Source: Chitinophagaceae bacterium (GTDB taxonomy: Bacteria > Bacteroidota > Bacteroidia > Chitinophagales > Chitinophagaceae). From it: DNA of 61,266 nucleotides. This document shows, piece by piece, positions 27,935 to 35,602 of this stretch. A model generated the notes under the pieces. It searched no databases, was not told the origin of the DNA, and saw only the letters and a program-made list of their open reading frames with translations. A program made the position numbers and the translations under genes. Position 1 is the stretch's first letter; each line of letters opens with the position of its first letter. The DNA lies in NCBI GenBank assembly GCA_026415715.1, contig JAOAGO010000015.1, positions 1-61,266 on the forward strand. The letters run 5' to 3'.

Positions 27935-28288
27935 ATGGCTACCAAAAAGAAAGCAGCGAAGAAAGCTGCAAAAAAACCTGCTGCTAAAAAAACGGCTAAA
28001 AAGGCCGCAAAGAAAGCAGCCAAGCCCAAAGCAAAACGCAAACCTAATGCAGCCTTCATGCAGGCGCTTACTCCCAGTCCTGCCCTTGCGGCTATTGTGG
28101 GAAGTAAGCCATTGGCCCGAACCGAGGCTGTTAAAAGAATCTGGGCGCATATCAAGAAAAACAAATTGCAGGACAGCAAAAACCGCCGCATGATCAACAC
28201 AGATGCCGCGTTGAAAGCCGTTTTCGGCGGGAAAAGCCAGGTGTCTATGTTTGATGTAGCAAAGGCATTAGGTAAACACCTAAGCTAA
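27935..28288 (+). CDS. SWIB/MDM2-domain protein with histone H1-like tail
   Basis: 117 residues. Positions 2-37 are almost only Lys, Ala and Pro (repeats of KKAAKK type), like the C-terminal tail of histone H1. Positions 42-117 form a SWIB domain (LTPSPALAAIVG..., AVKRIWAHIKKNKLQD, MFDVAKALGKHLS). The tail should bind DNA electrostatically; SWIB domains elsewhere mediate chromatin-remodeller contacts. Likely a nucleoid-associated protein. It has its own promoter box and terminator, so it is monocistronic. Confidence 0.88.
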   Translation: MATKKKAAKKAAKKPAAKKTAKKAAKKAAKPKAKRKPNAAFMQALTPSPALAAIVGSKPLARTEAVKRIWAHIKKNKLQDSKNRRMINTDAALKAVFGGKSQVSMFDVAKALGKHLS

Positions 28289-28314
28289 AGTATTATACGC
28301 TGTCAAAAAAATTC

Positions 28315-28342
28315 AGGGCTTCCCGATACGGGGAGCCCTTTC
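28315..28342 (+). terminator. Terminator of the SWIB gene
   Basis: AGGGCTTCCC pairs with GGGGAGCCCT around a short ATAC-containing loop and is followed by TTTCT. It begins 27 bp after the SWIB stop. Confidence 0.75.
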
Positions 28343-28422
28343 TCATTTTCAAAAGTTTTTCCCATATTAGCCGGTTAACGTTTTTTCAAAAAATATGAAG
28401 TTTTAAAGTATTGCGGCCCCGT

Positions 28423-28430
28423 TATCTTTG
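28423..28430 (+). promoter_or_regulatory. -7 box for tmk, almost leaderless
   Basis: TATCTTTG ends only 4 bp before the preferred tmk ATG at 28435, so transcription would begin at or next to the start codon. Confidence 0.5.
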
Positions 28431-28434
28431 TTCC

Positions 28435-29055
28435 ATGAAAAAAAATCTTTTTTTGGCTTTTGAAGGGATAGACGGAAGCGGAAAGAGTACTCAGGTTCAA
28501 ATGCTGGCAGAAGCGTTGCTGGCAGAAGGTTATCCGGTTTTTTGTACCTGTGAGCCCACATACAGCCCTATCGGTAAAATCATAAGAGACATCCTGAAAC
28601 GAAATATGGAAGCCGACGAAAAAACACTTACTGCCTTATTTGCCGCAGATCGTTTACATCATATTCAAAATACGGAAGATGGCATTTTAAAAAAATTAAA
28701 AGAAGGATATATCGTAATTACGGATCGTTATTATATTTCTTCTTATGCATACCATAGCGTTCATGTGCCTTTGCAGTGGGTTTTTGACATCAATGCAATG
28801 AGCGCCGAAATGCTCAGGCCCGACCTGAATATTTATATTGACATTGACCCGGAAATCGGCATGAATCGTTTGCATAACGGCAGAGGCCAAAAAGATAAAA
28901 ACGAAAATCTGAAAAATCTGATTAAAGTGCGCAACAACTATCTGCATATCATATCTATGCTGAAGGAAAAGGAAAACGTTGTGATCATAAACGGCAATCG
29001 TTCTGCAGAAGATGTTGCCACCGAAATCAAATCTGTTGTCTTTTCACTTTTTTAA
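28435..29055 (+). CDS. tmk: Thymidylate kinase
   Basis: About 206 residues from the ATG at 28435; eight further in-frame codons upstream overlap the promoter box and are unlikely. The P-loop FEGIDGSGKST, the DRYYISSYAYHS segment (DRx motif) and the lid region LHNGRGQKDKNE are visible. It phosphorylates dTMP to dTDP. It is convergent with, and overlaps by 29 bp, the broken amidase gene. Confidence 0.94.
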   Translation: MKKNLFLAFEGIDGSGKSTQVQMLAEALLAEGYPVFCTCEPTYSPIGKIIRDILKRNMEADEKTLTALFAADRLHHIQNTEDGILKKLKEGYIVITDRYYISSYAYHSVHVPLQWVFDINAMSAEMLRPDLNIYIDIDPEIGMNRLHNGRGQKDKNENLKNLIKVRNNYLHIISMLKEKENVVIINGNRSAEDVATEIKSVVFSLF

Positions 29056-29674
29056 TGATCTGCATTACTTTTCTTTTTATAAAACCGGTTTTAAATTTTC
29101 GGTAAAGCCGTTTGCCCGGGCAAAGAGTTTGCGTTGAATAATCCCGATGAGTGGCGAGAAGATCTAAAGATATTTTATATTCCGGGCTGCACCATGCAAT
29201 GAGGCGGATTAATGCATCTAGTTGGGATCTGGGCACTTTTTGTTTATTAAAATTGCCCATACAGCAAATCAGTAATTGGCCTGTCGGGTCATATTCGGTA
29301 TTCGTTTCACCTGCGGTGTATACATCCCTTCCTTCATAAATGATTCCGTCAGGAGCAATAAGGTAATGATATGGAATATCAGCCCACTTTCTGTCAGGCC
29401 CCATACCCCAGGTTTGGATGGCTTTAATTTTTTTCGGGGCATGATCTGAAATACGCATTAAAGTACCTTCATGATGCACGGTGATACGCTCAGGTTTATG
29501 TTTTTTCTAGGGCACGGGCTCCGAAGCGCCCCACGACGCACGGGGTAAAATTTGAATCTGATGCGGAAAACCCCTGAAATTTTTTTCGACAGTACACGAA
29601 ACAATAACGGATAATCCCGGAAAGATAAAAAGAAGAAAAATTCGTATAAACAAGCTAAGGGTTGACTCTAACAT
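29027..29674 (-). pseudogene. Peptidoglycan amidase (Amidase_2/PGRP type) interrupted by an amber codon
   Basis: From ATG at 29674 the frame encodes a signal/lipobox segment (LSVIVSC), then LPRASWGASEPVP, then TAG at 29507-29509, and continues in the same frame with KKHKPERITVHHEGT. The rest of the amidase fold follows (WGMGPDRKWADIPYHYLIAPDG, LLATHRDYSTQTLCPG). The zinc ligands expected in this family, His of TVHH, His of THRDY and Cys of CPG, are all intact. Full length would be 215 codons. The downstream part alone could start at GTG 29479 but would lose the first strand and the export signal. One base change would restore the gene, so it is a recent nonsense mutation, a sequencing error or rare readthrough. 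Confidence 0.75.
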
Positions 29675-29712
29675 GATATACTCAAAATTAAAGTAAATTC
29701 GTTGGGTATTCT

Positions 29713-30078
29713 ATGTGGCTTGAGTTTTTAAATACATTCTTTTATGTGTTTCATACCGCATTTATTTTATTCAACCTTACGGGCTGGATTTTTCCTGCCT
29801 GGCGTAAATGGCATCTGATAACCATGTCGTTAACGGCTTTTTCGTGGTTTATTTTGGGAATATGGTACGGGTGGGGGTATTGTTTATGTACGGACTGGCA
29901 CTGGCAAGTGAGAGAAAAATTAGGGTATTCAGACATTTCTGATTCTTACATTCACTTTTTATTAATTAAACTGACAGGAATAAATTTTGATGAACACGTT
30001 GTAGAAACCGGCACGCTTATCATTTTTCTGTTAGTTTTTATGATTTCTCTTTTCCTTTATGTAAAAGAAAAAAAATAA
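29713..30078 (+). CDS. DUF2784 family membrane protein
   Basis: 121 residues with three hydrophobic helices and the family core FHTAFILFNLTGWIFPAWRKWH and GIWYGWGYCLCTDWHWQVRE. Function is unknown; the cysteine- and tryptophan-rich loop is characteristic. A TAAATTCG box (29694-29701) lies 11 bp upstream of the ATG. The next gene follows 12 bp downstream. Confidence 0.8.
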   Translation: MWLEFLNTFFYVFHTAFILFNLTGWIFPAWRKWHLITMSLTAFSWFILGIWYGWGYCLCTDWHWQVREKLGYSDISDSYIHFLLIKLTGINFDEHVVETGTLIIFLLVFMISLFLYVKEKK

Positions 30079-30090
30079 ATCTGAAAACAA

Positions 30091-30594
30091 ATGCCTGACG
30101 AATTTCAGGAAATCATTCAAACCTTTCATATGATGCCGCATCCGGAAGGAGGGTGGTATGTTCGCACATCTGAAAGCAAAAAAAAGGTTCTTTTGGAAGA
30201 TTTCTTAAATCAGCCTGAAGCTGAAAGAGCAATTTGTTCCGCTATTCTATATCTACTGAATGAAGATGAATTTTCTGCATTTCATAGAATTAAAAGTGAT
30301 GAATGTTGGCATTTTTATGATGGCGGCCCGCTGGAACTTTTCGTTTTATCAGAAAGCGAAGGATTAAAAGTAATTACACTGGGGAAAGATTGGCGCAAAG
30401 GACACTCATATCAGTTTATTGTTCCGGCAGGCTGTTGGTTTGCCGCTCGCCCTGCAAAGGGGTCAGTCTTCAGCCTGTTAGGGTGCACTGTAGCACCGGA
30501 ATTTAAGTTTGAAGATTTAGAATTAGCCAATCCGGACGAACTGGCTGAAAAGTGGCCTCAGTTTGAGTCTCTTATTCGTGAACTTTGCCGTTAA
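30091..30594 (+). CDS. Cupin family protein (DUF985/cupin_5)
   Basis: 167 residues with the DUF985 layout: HPEGGWYVRTSES near the start, IKSDECWHFYDGGPLELF with the first-motif His, and VPAGCWFAARPAKGSVFSLLGCTVAPEF. The fold is a small beta barrel that may bind a metal or nucleotide-sugar-like ligand. It is 12 bp after the DUF2784 gene and probably co-transcribed. Confidence 0.82.
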   Translation: MPDEFQEIIQTFHMMPHPEGGWYVRTSESKKKVLLEDFLNQPEAERAICSAILYLLNEDEFSAFHRIKSDECWHFYDGGPLELFVLSESEGLKVITLGKDWRKGHSYQFIVPAGCWFAARPAKGSVFSLLGCTVAPEFKFEDLELANPDELAEKWPQFESLIRELCR

Positions 30595-30650
30595 CGTTCT
30601 TAATGAGAAAGATTTTTATGTAAGAATTACAAATTACCCTTTGTAATTTT

Positions 30651-30671
30651 TTTGACAATTTATTACTTTTG
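30651..30671 (+). promoter_or_regulatory. Promoter candidate for the tRNA-Asn locus
   Basis: TTTG at 30651-30654 and a perfect -7 box TACTTTTG at 30664-30671. The spacing between them is shorter than the usual 19-21 bp, so the -7 box is the stronger evidence. A transcript would run through the truncated tRNA copy before the intact tRNA. Confidence 0.5.
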
Positions 30672-30766
30672 CAATCCTGTTTTTTGAAAGAATGAGTTGC
30701 CTTCTGATAATCATTTAATTTTACTAAAGATTCATCAGAGGGTGAAGGGAAAATAAAAACAGAAAA

Positions 30767-30820
30767 TCCTCCTTAGCTCAGCTGGTTAGAGTCCCGTTTG
30801 AACGGGATTAATCAGAGGGT
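30767..30820 (+). repeat. Truncated tRNA-Asn copy A with a palindrome in place of the anticodon 5' half
   Basis: Identical to the true tRNA for its first 25 nt (30767-30791). The next 10 nt of the tRNA are replaced by the palindrome TCCCGTTTGAACGGGA (30792-30807), after which TTAATCAGAGGGT returns. The T arm and acceptor 3' strand are missing. The flanks also repeat: the region from about 30730 recurs with a period of 77 bp just upstream of the intact tRNA. Confidence 0.85.
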
Positions 30821-30843
30821 GAGGGGGAAATAAAATCAGAAAA

Positions 30844-30917
30844 TCCTCCTTAGCTCAGCTGGTTAGAGCATCTGACTGTTAATCAGAGGGTCGTTGGTTC
30901 AAGTCCAACAGGAGGAG
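30844..30917 (+). tRNA. tRNA-Asn(GTT)
   Basis: 74 nt. Acceptor stem TCCTCCT (30844-30850) pairs with AGGAGGA (30910-30916); D arm GCTCAGCTGGTTAGAGC; anticodon arm CTGACTGTTAATCAG with anticodon GTT; T arm GTTGGTTCAAGTCCAAC. Discriminator base G. CCA is not encoded. This is the only intact tRNA in the window. Confidence 0.96.
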
Positions 30918-30935
30918 CTTTAGGGGTAACCCTTT

Positions 30936-31241
30936 GTGTACTATTTGTATATTTTATATTCTCCCTCGGCAGACCGCTACTACGTAGGCATCAGCCAAAA
31001 TCCTTTCCAACTCCTTGAACAACACAATCATTCGGAGCGAGTAACCTATACCCGTAAGTATCGTCCGTGGAAGATGGCAGCGTTGTTTATCTGCGGGCAA
31101 ACGCTGAGTGAAGCCAGACGTGTTGAGCGATTCATTAAAGCAAAAAAGAGCAGAAGGCTAATAGAATCTTTGACAGACCCGTCAACGGTTTTGAAAGACG
31201 AGTTAGCTCAGCTGGTTAGAGTCCCGTTTGAACGGGATTAA
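30936..31241 (+). CDS. GIY-YIG domain nuclease-like protein linked to tRNA-Asn
   Basis: 101 residues from GTG at 30936, only 18 bp after the tRNA. GIY-YIG core: YYLYILYS (2-9), YYVGIS (15-20), LEQHN (27-31), YTRKYRPW (38-45) and EARRVERFIKAKK (59-71) with the catalytic-type Glu64. The arginine usually found four residues before the HN histidine is Leu26, so activity may be impaired. The last 13 residues (ELAQLVRVPFERD) are encoded by a truncated tRNA-Asn copy, so the ORF end lies inside the repeat. Proteins with such tRNA-derived tails look like products of tRNA-associated mobile units in Bacteroidota. It is more GC-balanced than its AT-rich surroundings. Confidence 0.78.
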   Translation: MYYLYILYSPSADRYYVGISQNPFQLLEQHNHSERVTYTRKYRPWKMAALFICGQTLSEARRVERFIKAKKSRRLIESLTDPSTVLKDELAQLVRVPFERD

Positions 31242-31266
31242 TCAGAGGGTTCCCGCTGAGGCGGGA
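31203..31266 (+). repeat. Truncated tRNA-Asn copy C plus a second palindrome
   Basis: TTAGCTCAGCTGGTTAGAG (31203-31221) is identical to the tRNA D-arm region. It is followed by the same TCCCGTTTGAACGGGA palindrome (31222-31237) and AATCAGAGGGT. A different hairpin TCCCGC-TGAG-GCGGGA follows (31251-31266). It overlaps the 3' end of the GIY-YIG ORF. Together with copy A it brackets the intact tRNA and the nuclease gene. Confidence 0.85.
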
Positions 31267-31397
31267 TTCATCGCGTATTTGCGTGATAAATGCCGGACAA
31301 ACAAGAGGTTTGGGTAAAGTCAAACAGAATCACTTTTGTTGTACCTATTAAAAAAGAAAAAAATTTTTTGTTATCATTTTCATGAAGCAAACAAAAA

Positions 31398-31429
31398 AGC
31401 CTGATAAACATTTCATAATTTATCAGGCT
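31398..31429 (-). terminator. Terminator of the deoxyhypusine synthase-like gene
   Basis: An 11-bp perfect stem, AGCCTGATAAA (minus strand from 31429) with TTTATCAGGCT, followed by TTTTTTGT on the minus strand. It lies 22 bp after the gene's stop. An A/T run on the other side means it could also stop transcripts from the GIY-YIG side. Confidence 0.85.
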
Positions 31430-31450
31430 AAAAAATTTCGGATTGATAGA

Positions 31451-32434
31451 TTACCACCCTAAAACCCATGCAAAAATGAGAGGGGCTACAATAGTAGCAT
31501 CACTTTCTATAATAAACTTGGGCGTATTGACGTCCAGTTTGCCCCAGGTTATTTTTTCGTTTGGAACAGCGCCCGAATAGGAGCCATATGACGTGGTTGA
31601 ATCGCTGATTTGGCAGAAATAACTCCAGAAAGGCGTATCATGCATACCCAGATCCTGATACATCATGGGAACAACGCAAATCGGAAAATCTCCGGCAATA
31701 CCACCTCCAATTTGAAAAAAGCCAACTCCTTTACCGCCTGAATTTTCTTTATACCAATGCGTAAGCCACACCATATATTCAATGCCGTTTTTAACCGTGT
31801 TGGCATTAAACTCGTTTCGGTACACATAACTGGCAAAAAAATTGCCGGTCGTACTATCTTCCCAGCCGGGCACTACAATGGGAATATTTTTTTCGGCAGC
31901 AGCTACCAGCCAGCTGTTTTTCGGGTCTATGTCGTAGTAAGGTTCAAGATCACCCTCCAGAATCACCTGATACAGGAATTCGTGCGGGAAATATCTTTCA
32001 CCGCGTTCTTCAGCCCTCTTCCATTTTTTGATAAGCTGATTCTGTATGGTTTTAAAGGCCTGCTCTTCGGGAATGCAGGTATCGGTTACCCTGTTATATT
32101 TATTCATTAACAAATCCCACTCTTCCTGAGGCGTCAGGTCGCGATAATTAGGTATGCGTTTGTAATAGGAATTTGCCACAAGGTTCATCGCATCTTCTTC
32201 CAGATTAGCACCGGTACAGCTGATGATATGCACTTTATCTTGTCTGATCATTTCTGCCAGAGATAAACCCAGCTCACCGGTACTCATGGCGCCGGCTAGG
32301 GTTACCATCATTTTTCCGCCTTCATTTATCAGATTTTCGTAAGCTTTTGCAGCATCCAGCAGAGCGGCAGCGTTGAAGTGACGAAAGTGATGCTGCATGA
32401 ATTGTGATACGGGTCCTTTTTTCATTTTTTTCAA
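31451..32434 (-). CDS. Deoxyhypusine synthase-like protein
   Basis: 327 residues of the deoxyhypusine synthase family. NAD-binding segments (VTLAGAMSTGELGLSLAEMI, IISCTGANLEED) and GFFQIGGGIAGDFPI are present. The active-site lysine region reads KITWGKLDV, so the lysine that forms the enzyme-substrate imine in eukaryotes is kept. Bacteria lack eIF5A; bacterial homologues are thought to make homospermidine-type polyamines or act on agmatine. Start could be the first ATG or Met4 (MKKGPVSQF). Its leader may be about 85 nt (see the -7 box at 32522). Confidence 0.85.
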   Translation of the reverse strand: MKKMKKGPVSQFMQHHFRHFNAAALLDAAKAYENLINEGGKMMVTLAGAMSTGELGLSLAEMIRQDKVHIISCTGANLEEDAMNLVANSYYKRIPNYRDLTPQEEWDLLMNKYNRVTDTCIPEEQAFKTIQNQLIKKWKRAEERGERYFPHEFLYQVILEGDLEPYYDIDPKNSWLVAAAEKNIPIVVPGWEDSTTGNFFASYVYRNEFNANTVKNGIEYMVWLTHWYKENSGGKGVGFFQIGGGIAGDFPICVVPMMYQDLGMHDTPFWSYFCQISDSTTSYGSYSGAVPNEKITWGKLDVNTPKFIIESDATIVAPLIFAWVLGW

Positions 32435-32521
32435 TTTAAAAGACCGCCTTCAGATCACAATATCGTGAGACTTTGCGGTAAGCCTTTGCCGCCGTTCGTT
32501 TCTCTCAGGGCGACAAATTTG

Positions 32522-32529
32522 CAAAATTA
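32522..32529 (-). promoter_or_regulatory. -7 box for the deoxyhypusine synthase-like gene
   Basis: TAATTTTG on the minus strand, a perfect TAnnTTTG, 88 bp before the first ATG. The implied leader contains short complementary segments (GAGA/TCTC and GCGG/CCGC) that might form a structure. Confidence 0.5.
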
Positions 32530-32740
32530 ATATTTGTAAAAATTAAATGTAAGCCGAAAAAAAATTTTTCGGTAAATAAGAATGTATGGCCGATAATCTG
32601 AAAAAAAAGAGTAGTAAAATTTCAACTTTCAGTTTCTGTCGGGTAAGTATCCTTATTTTTTCAGATTTTAACTTACACCCTTAAATTAAATTTCGTTTAA
32701 TTGCCTCCGATTGCATACCTTACAAATCTGAATTTAATTT
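32530..32740. other. Divergent intergenic region
   Basis: The upstream half of the 306-bp space between the deoxyhypusine synthase-like gene and the hydrolase gene. It is AT-rich. Nothing beyond likely promoter sequence is visible; TACCTTAC near 32717 could be a weak -7 box for the hydrolase. Confidence 0.4.
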
Positions 32741-34183
32741 ATGCTATTCGCCCAAAGAAAAACTGTTTTCTTTTTCATTCTTTTTTTTGTTTTTGTTATT
32801 TCTATTTTACCATTTGCGTATGCACAAACCAACCCTTTTGTTGGAACATGGAACGGTTTGCTGAAAACCGGTTCAATAGAACTTCAGATAGTGTTTCATA
32901 TCCGGCAGGACAGCACAGGTCGCATTACATCCAGCATGGACAGTCCGGACCAGAACGCCTATGGCATTCCCTGTGATAAAACGGAAATTAAAGACCAGAA
33001 TATTCAGGTGGAAATAACAAAATTGTTTTTATTATTCTCCGGAAAGTTACTCAACGATTCGGTGATCTCCGGTACATTTACCCAGGGCATTCAATTTCCT
33101 CTGGAATTAAAAAAAAGCCACACCGGCTCGCTCCGTCCAAGGCCTCAGCATCCCAAACCGCCATTTCCTTATAAATCGGAAGAAATCACTTTTTATAACA
33201 GCACCAAAACAATTCGTTATGGTGCTACCATAACCATACCGCAGGGCGAAGGCCCGTTTCCGGCGGCGGTAATGATTACCGGCTCCGGACCGCAAGACAG
33301 AGACGAAACCATTTTTGGCCATAAACCCTTTTGGGTAATAGCCGATTTTCTTACCCGAAACGGATTTATTATCCTTCGCGTTGACGATCGTGGTGTCGGA
33401 AAATCAAGCGGTAATTTTGCCGATGCTACCAGCATGGATTTTGCTTCAGATGTTTCGGCCGCGGTTGATTATCTGCTAACAAGACCAGAAATCAACCTGC
33501 AAAAAATCGGACTTATCGGCCACAGCGAAGGCGGAATGATTGCCCCTGTTGTGGCCAATAAAAGAAAAAACATTCACTTTTTGATTTTGCTGGCCGCCCC
33601 CGGTGTTAAAATTTCCGAACTAATGGCCGAACAAAACTATGCAGTGCTAAAGTCGCGGCAGATTTCAGAAAAAACATCGAATTATTATACCCGCTTATTT
33701 AAAAAAGTTAACTCTCTTTTTTTGAAGCATAACGATAGTGCCTTAGCCGTAAAAAAATGCTTGCAATACCTGAACCGATGGGTCAAGAATATTGATACGA
33801 CGTCGCTGAAAGAATTACAACTCGAAAGCCCTGAAAATCGAATTCAATATGCGAAAAACATGTATCAGAGTTTACGATTGCCGTGGTTGCGGTATTTTAT
33901 GCAATTTAATCCACAGCCTTACCTGAAAAAACTAAAAGGTAATGTACTTGCACTTTTTGGCGAAAAAGATATTCAGGTTACCGTTCCGCTTAATTCGGAG
34001 GGTATGAAAAAAGCCTTGCAAAAAAGCAAGGCCGTTTTTGAAATAATGGTTTTGCCCGGACTAAATCATTTGTTTCAAACTTGCCGTCGGTGTACAGTAG
34101 ATGAATACGCATCGCTGGAAGAAACATTCTCGCCTGCGGCGTTGGACATCATGAAAAACTGGTTGCAGAAATATGTCAAATGA
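32741..34183 (+). CDS. Secreted alpha/beta hydrolase
   Basis: 480 residues: a signal peptide (cleavage after FAYAQ), an N-terminal beta-rich domain to about residue 130 with a WNGLL start, then an alpha/beta hydrolase. Nucleophile elbow GHSEGG near residue 260, acid candidate in FGEKDIQVT and catalytic His in GLNHLF. Oxyanion region MITGSGPQDRDE is typical of the BAAT/dienelactone-like group found in Bacteroidota. Likely a periplasmic esterase or peptidase-like enzyme; substrate unknown. The next gene starts 33 bp downstream. Confidence 0.83.
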   Translation: MLFAQRKTVFFFILFFVFVISILPFAYAQTNPFVGTWNGLLKTGSIELQIVFHIRQDSTGRITSSMDSPDQNAYGIPCDKTEIKDQNIQVEITKLFLLFSGKLLNDSVISGTFTQGIQFPLELKKSHTGSLRPRPQHPKPPFPYKSEEITFYNSTKTIRYGATITIPQGEGPFPAAVMITGSGPQDRDETIFGHKPFWVIADFLTRNGFIILRVDDRGVGKSSGNFADATSMDFASDVSAAVDYLLTRPEINLQKIGLIGHSEGGMIAPVVANKRKNIHFLILLAAPGVKISELMAEQNYAVLKSRQISEKTSNYYTRLFKKVNSLFLKHNDSALAVKKCLQYLNRWVKNIDTTSLKELQLESPENRIQYAKNMYQSLRLPWLRYFMQFNPQPYLKKLKGNVLALFGEKDIQVTVPLNSEGMKKALQKSKAVFEIMVLPGLNHLFQTCRRCTVDEYASLEETFSPAALDIMKNWLQKYVK

Positions 34184-34216
34184 TTCGGTTTTTTCATGAA
34201 AAGTGTAAATTGAACA

Positions 34217-34825
34217 ATGAATTATCTGGCTCATGCAAGGTTATCATTCGGGAGTCCTGATATTCTGGCCGGGAATCTGTTCAGCGATTTCGTAAAAGGA
34301 AAGGCGTTGTTTTTATATCCCGATGATATTCAGCTGGGCATAAGATTACATCGCTTTATTGACATTTATACCGATAAACATGAGGCCACCTCTGTTGCCC
34401 GTTCGTTTTTTCGTTCGCATTACAGGCATTACAGCGGGGTATTTGCAGATATCATTTTCGATCATTTCCTGGCCAATGATTCGCTGGAATTTCCTGACAA
34501 CACATTATACGAATTTTCCCAAAGCGTTTATGAAACATTACATCAGCGCCTCTCCCTTATGCCTGCCGCCTTCAGATATATTTTTCCTGATATGAAATCT
34601 CAGAACTGGCTTTATCATTATAAAAGTTTTTACGGTGTGGAAAGAAGTATGCGGGGGCTTGTACGAAGGGCAAAATATCTGAACAATTATCGCAACGCAT
34701 TGAATTTATTTCAACAACATTATGAATCTTTAAATGAATGTTACCGGCGCCTCTGGAAAGACCTGAAACCGGCAGCTCGGAATTTTCTTTACACAAAAAA
34801 TAATTTTACTTCCGAAAAAAACTAA
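34217..34825 (+). CDS. acpH: Acyl carrier protein phosphodiesterase
   Basis: 202 residues of the AcpH (DUF479) family: MNYLAHARLSFGSPDILAGNLFSDFVKG, GIRLHRFIDIYTDKH and the HYSGVFADIIFDHFLA segment hold the conserved His and Asp residues of the HD-like metal site. It removes 4'-phosphopantetheine from acyl carrier protein. Length is standard. Confidence 0.88.
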   Translation: MNYLAHARLSFGSPDILAGNLFSDFVKGKALFLYPDDIQLGIRLHRFIDIYTDKHEATSVARSFFRSHYRHYSGVFADIIFDHFLANDSLEFPDNTLYEFSQSVYETLHQRLSLMPAAFRYIFPDMKSQNWLYHYKSFYGVERSMRGLVRRAKYLNNYRNALNLFQQHYESLNECYRRLWKDLKPAARNFLYTKNNFTSEKN

Positions 34826-34838
34826 CGGCAAGCTGTAT

Positions 34839-34846
34839 TACTTTTG
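34839..34846 (+). promoter_or_regulatory. -7 box for the DUF2911 gene
   Basis: TACTTTTG, perfect match to TAnnTTTG, 24 bp before the ATG at 34871. Confidence 0.5.
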
Positions 34847-34870
34847 TTAACATGAATTAAACTTTAGTTT

Positions 34871-35437
34871 ATGCTGCGCAAGTTTCTTACGGCATCCATT
34901 TTTCTGGCGCTTTATTTCCCTTTGAAGGCACAAATCAACGGTGTGCCGCCGGTTGATAAATCGCCGATGGATATGAGTTACTTTCCCGTGAATTACCCGA
35001 TTCTAAAAATACAGGATAAGGCCACTGAACCGCTGACAGCCCGTGTTATTTACAGCCGGCCCCAGAAAGCCGGAAGAACTATTTTCGGCGGTCTCGTAAA
35101 AAATGGAGAAGTGTGGAGGCTTGGCGCCAATGAAGCTACTGAAATCGAATTCTTTCGTCCCGTAAAAATCAGTGGGAAAAAAATAAAACCGGGCCGTTAC
35201 ACGATGTATGCTATAGTAAGCGACAGCAGTTGGACTCTCATCATTAATAAAGAAACCGATGTGTGGGGCTCTTTTCGTTATGACCCTAAAAAAGATGTGG
35301 TGCGCACAGAAGTCACCCCGCAAAAAACTGATAATGTGGTGGAATATTTTTCCATGATGTTTGAAAAAAACGCTTCAGGATGTAATCTCATTATAGCTTG
35401 GGATATGACACGGGTAGCACTGCCTATTGTTTTCTGA
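34871..35437 (+). CDS. DUF2911 secreted protein
   Basis: 188 residues with a signal peptide (cleavage after FPLKAQ). The DUF2911 core reads ARVIYSRPQKAGRTIFGG..VWRLGANEATEIEF and IKPGRYTMYAI, followed by WGSFRYDPKKDVVR. This is a common periplasmic or surface beta-sandwich in the phylum with no known activity. It stands alone with its own -7 box. Confidence 0.85.
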   Translation: MLRKFLTASIFLALYFPLKAQINGVPPVDKSPMDMSYFPVNYPILKIQDKATEPLTARVIYSRPQKAGRTIFGGLVKNGEVWRLGANEATEIEFFRPVKISGKKIKPGRYTMYAIVSDSSWTLIINKETDVWGSFRYDPKKDVVRTEVTPQKTDNVVEYFSMMFEKNASGCNLIIAWDMTRVALPIVF

Positions 35438-35602
35438 CGGAGATTAAAAAAGGTATTTTAATTAAGTTATATTTTATCATTTAAAATGCCCGGAAATTGT
35501 TCTGGTTCTTGTGGCTTTGAAAAAAATCTTTTTCAGAAGGAAAAATTCAATGATGTTATTGAAAACAAACACTAAAATCATTTTGTCTTAAATAATTAAA
35601 TC

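Noticed and set aside
29507-29509. TAG as a reassigned sense codon
   Set aside because: Nearly all genes end in TAA or TGA, which first suggested recoding, but nuoC clearly ends in TAG at 10320-10322, and the only in-frame TAG is in one gene. A simple nonsense mutation is the better explanation.
30767-31250. Two additional tRNA genes
   Set aside because: Both copies lack the anticodon 5' half, the T arm and the 3' acceptor strand, so they cannot fold as tRNAs.
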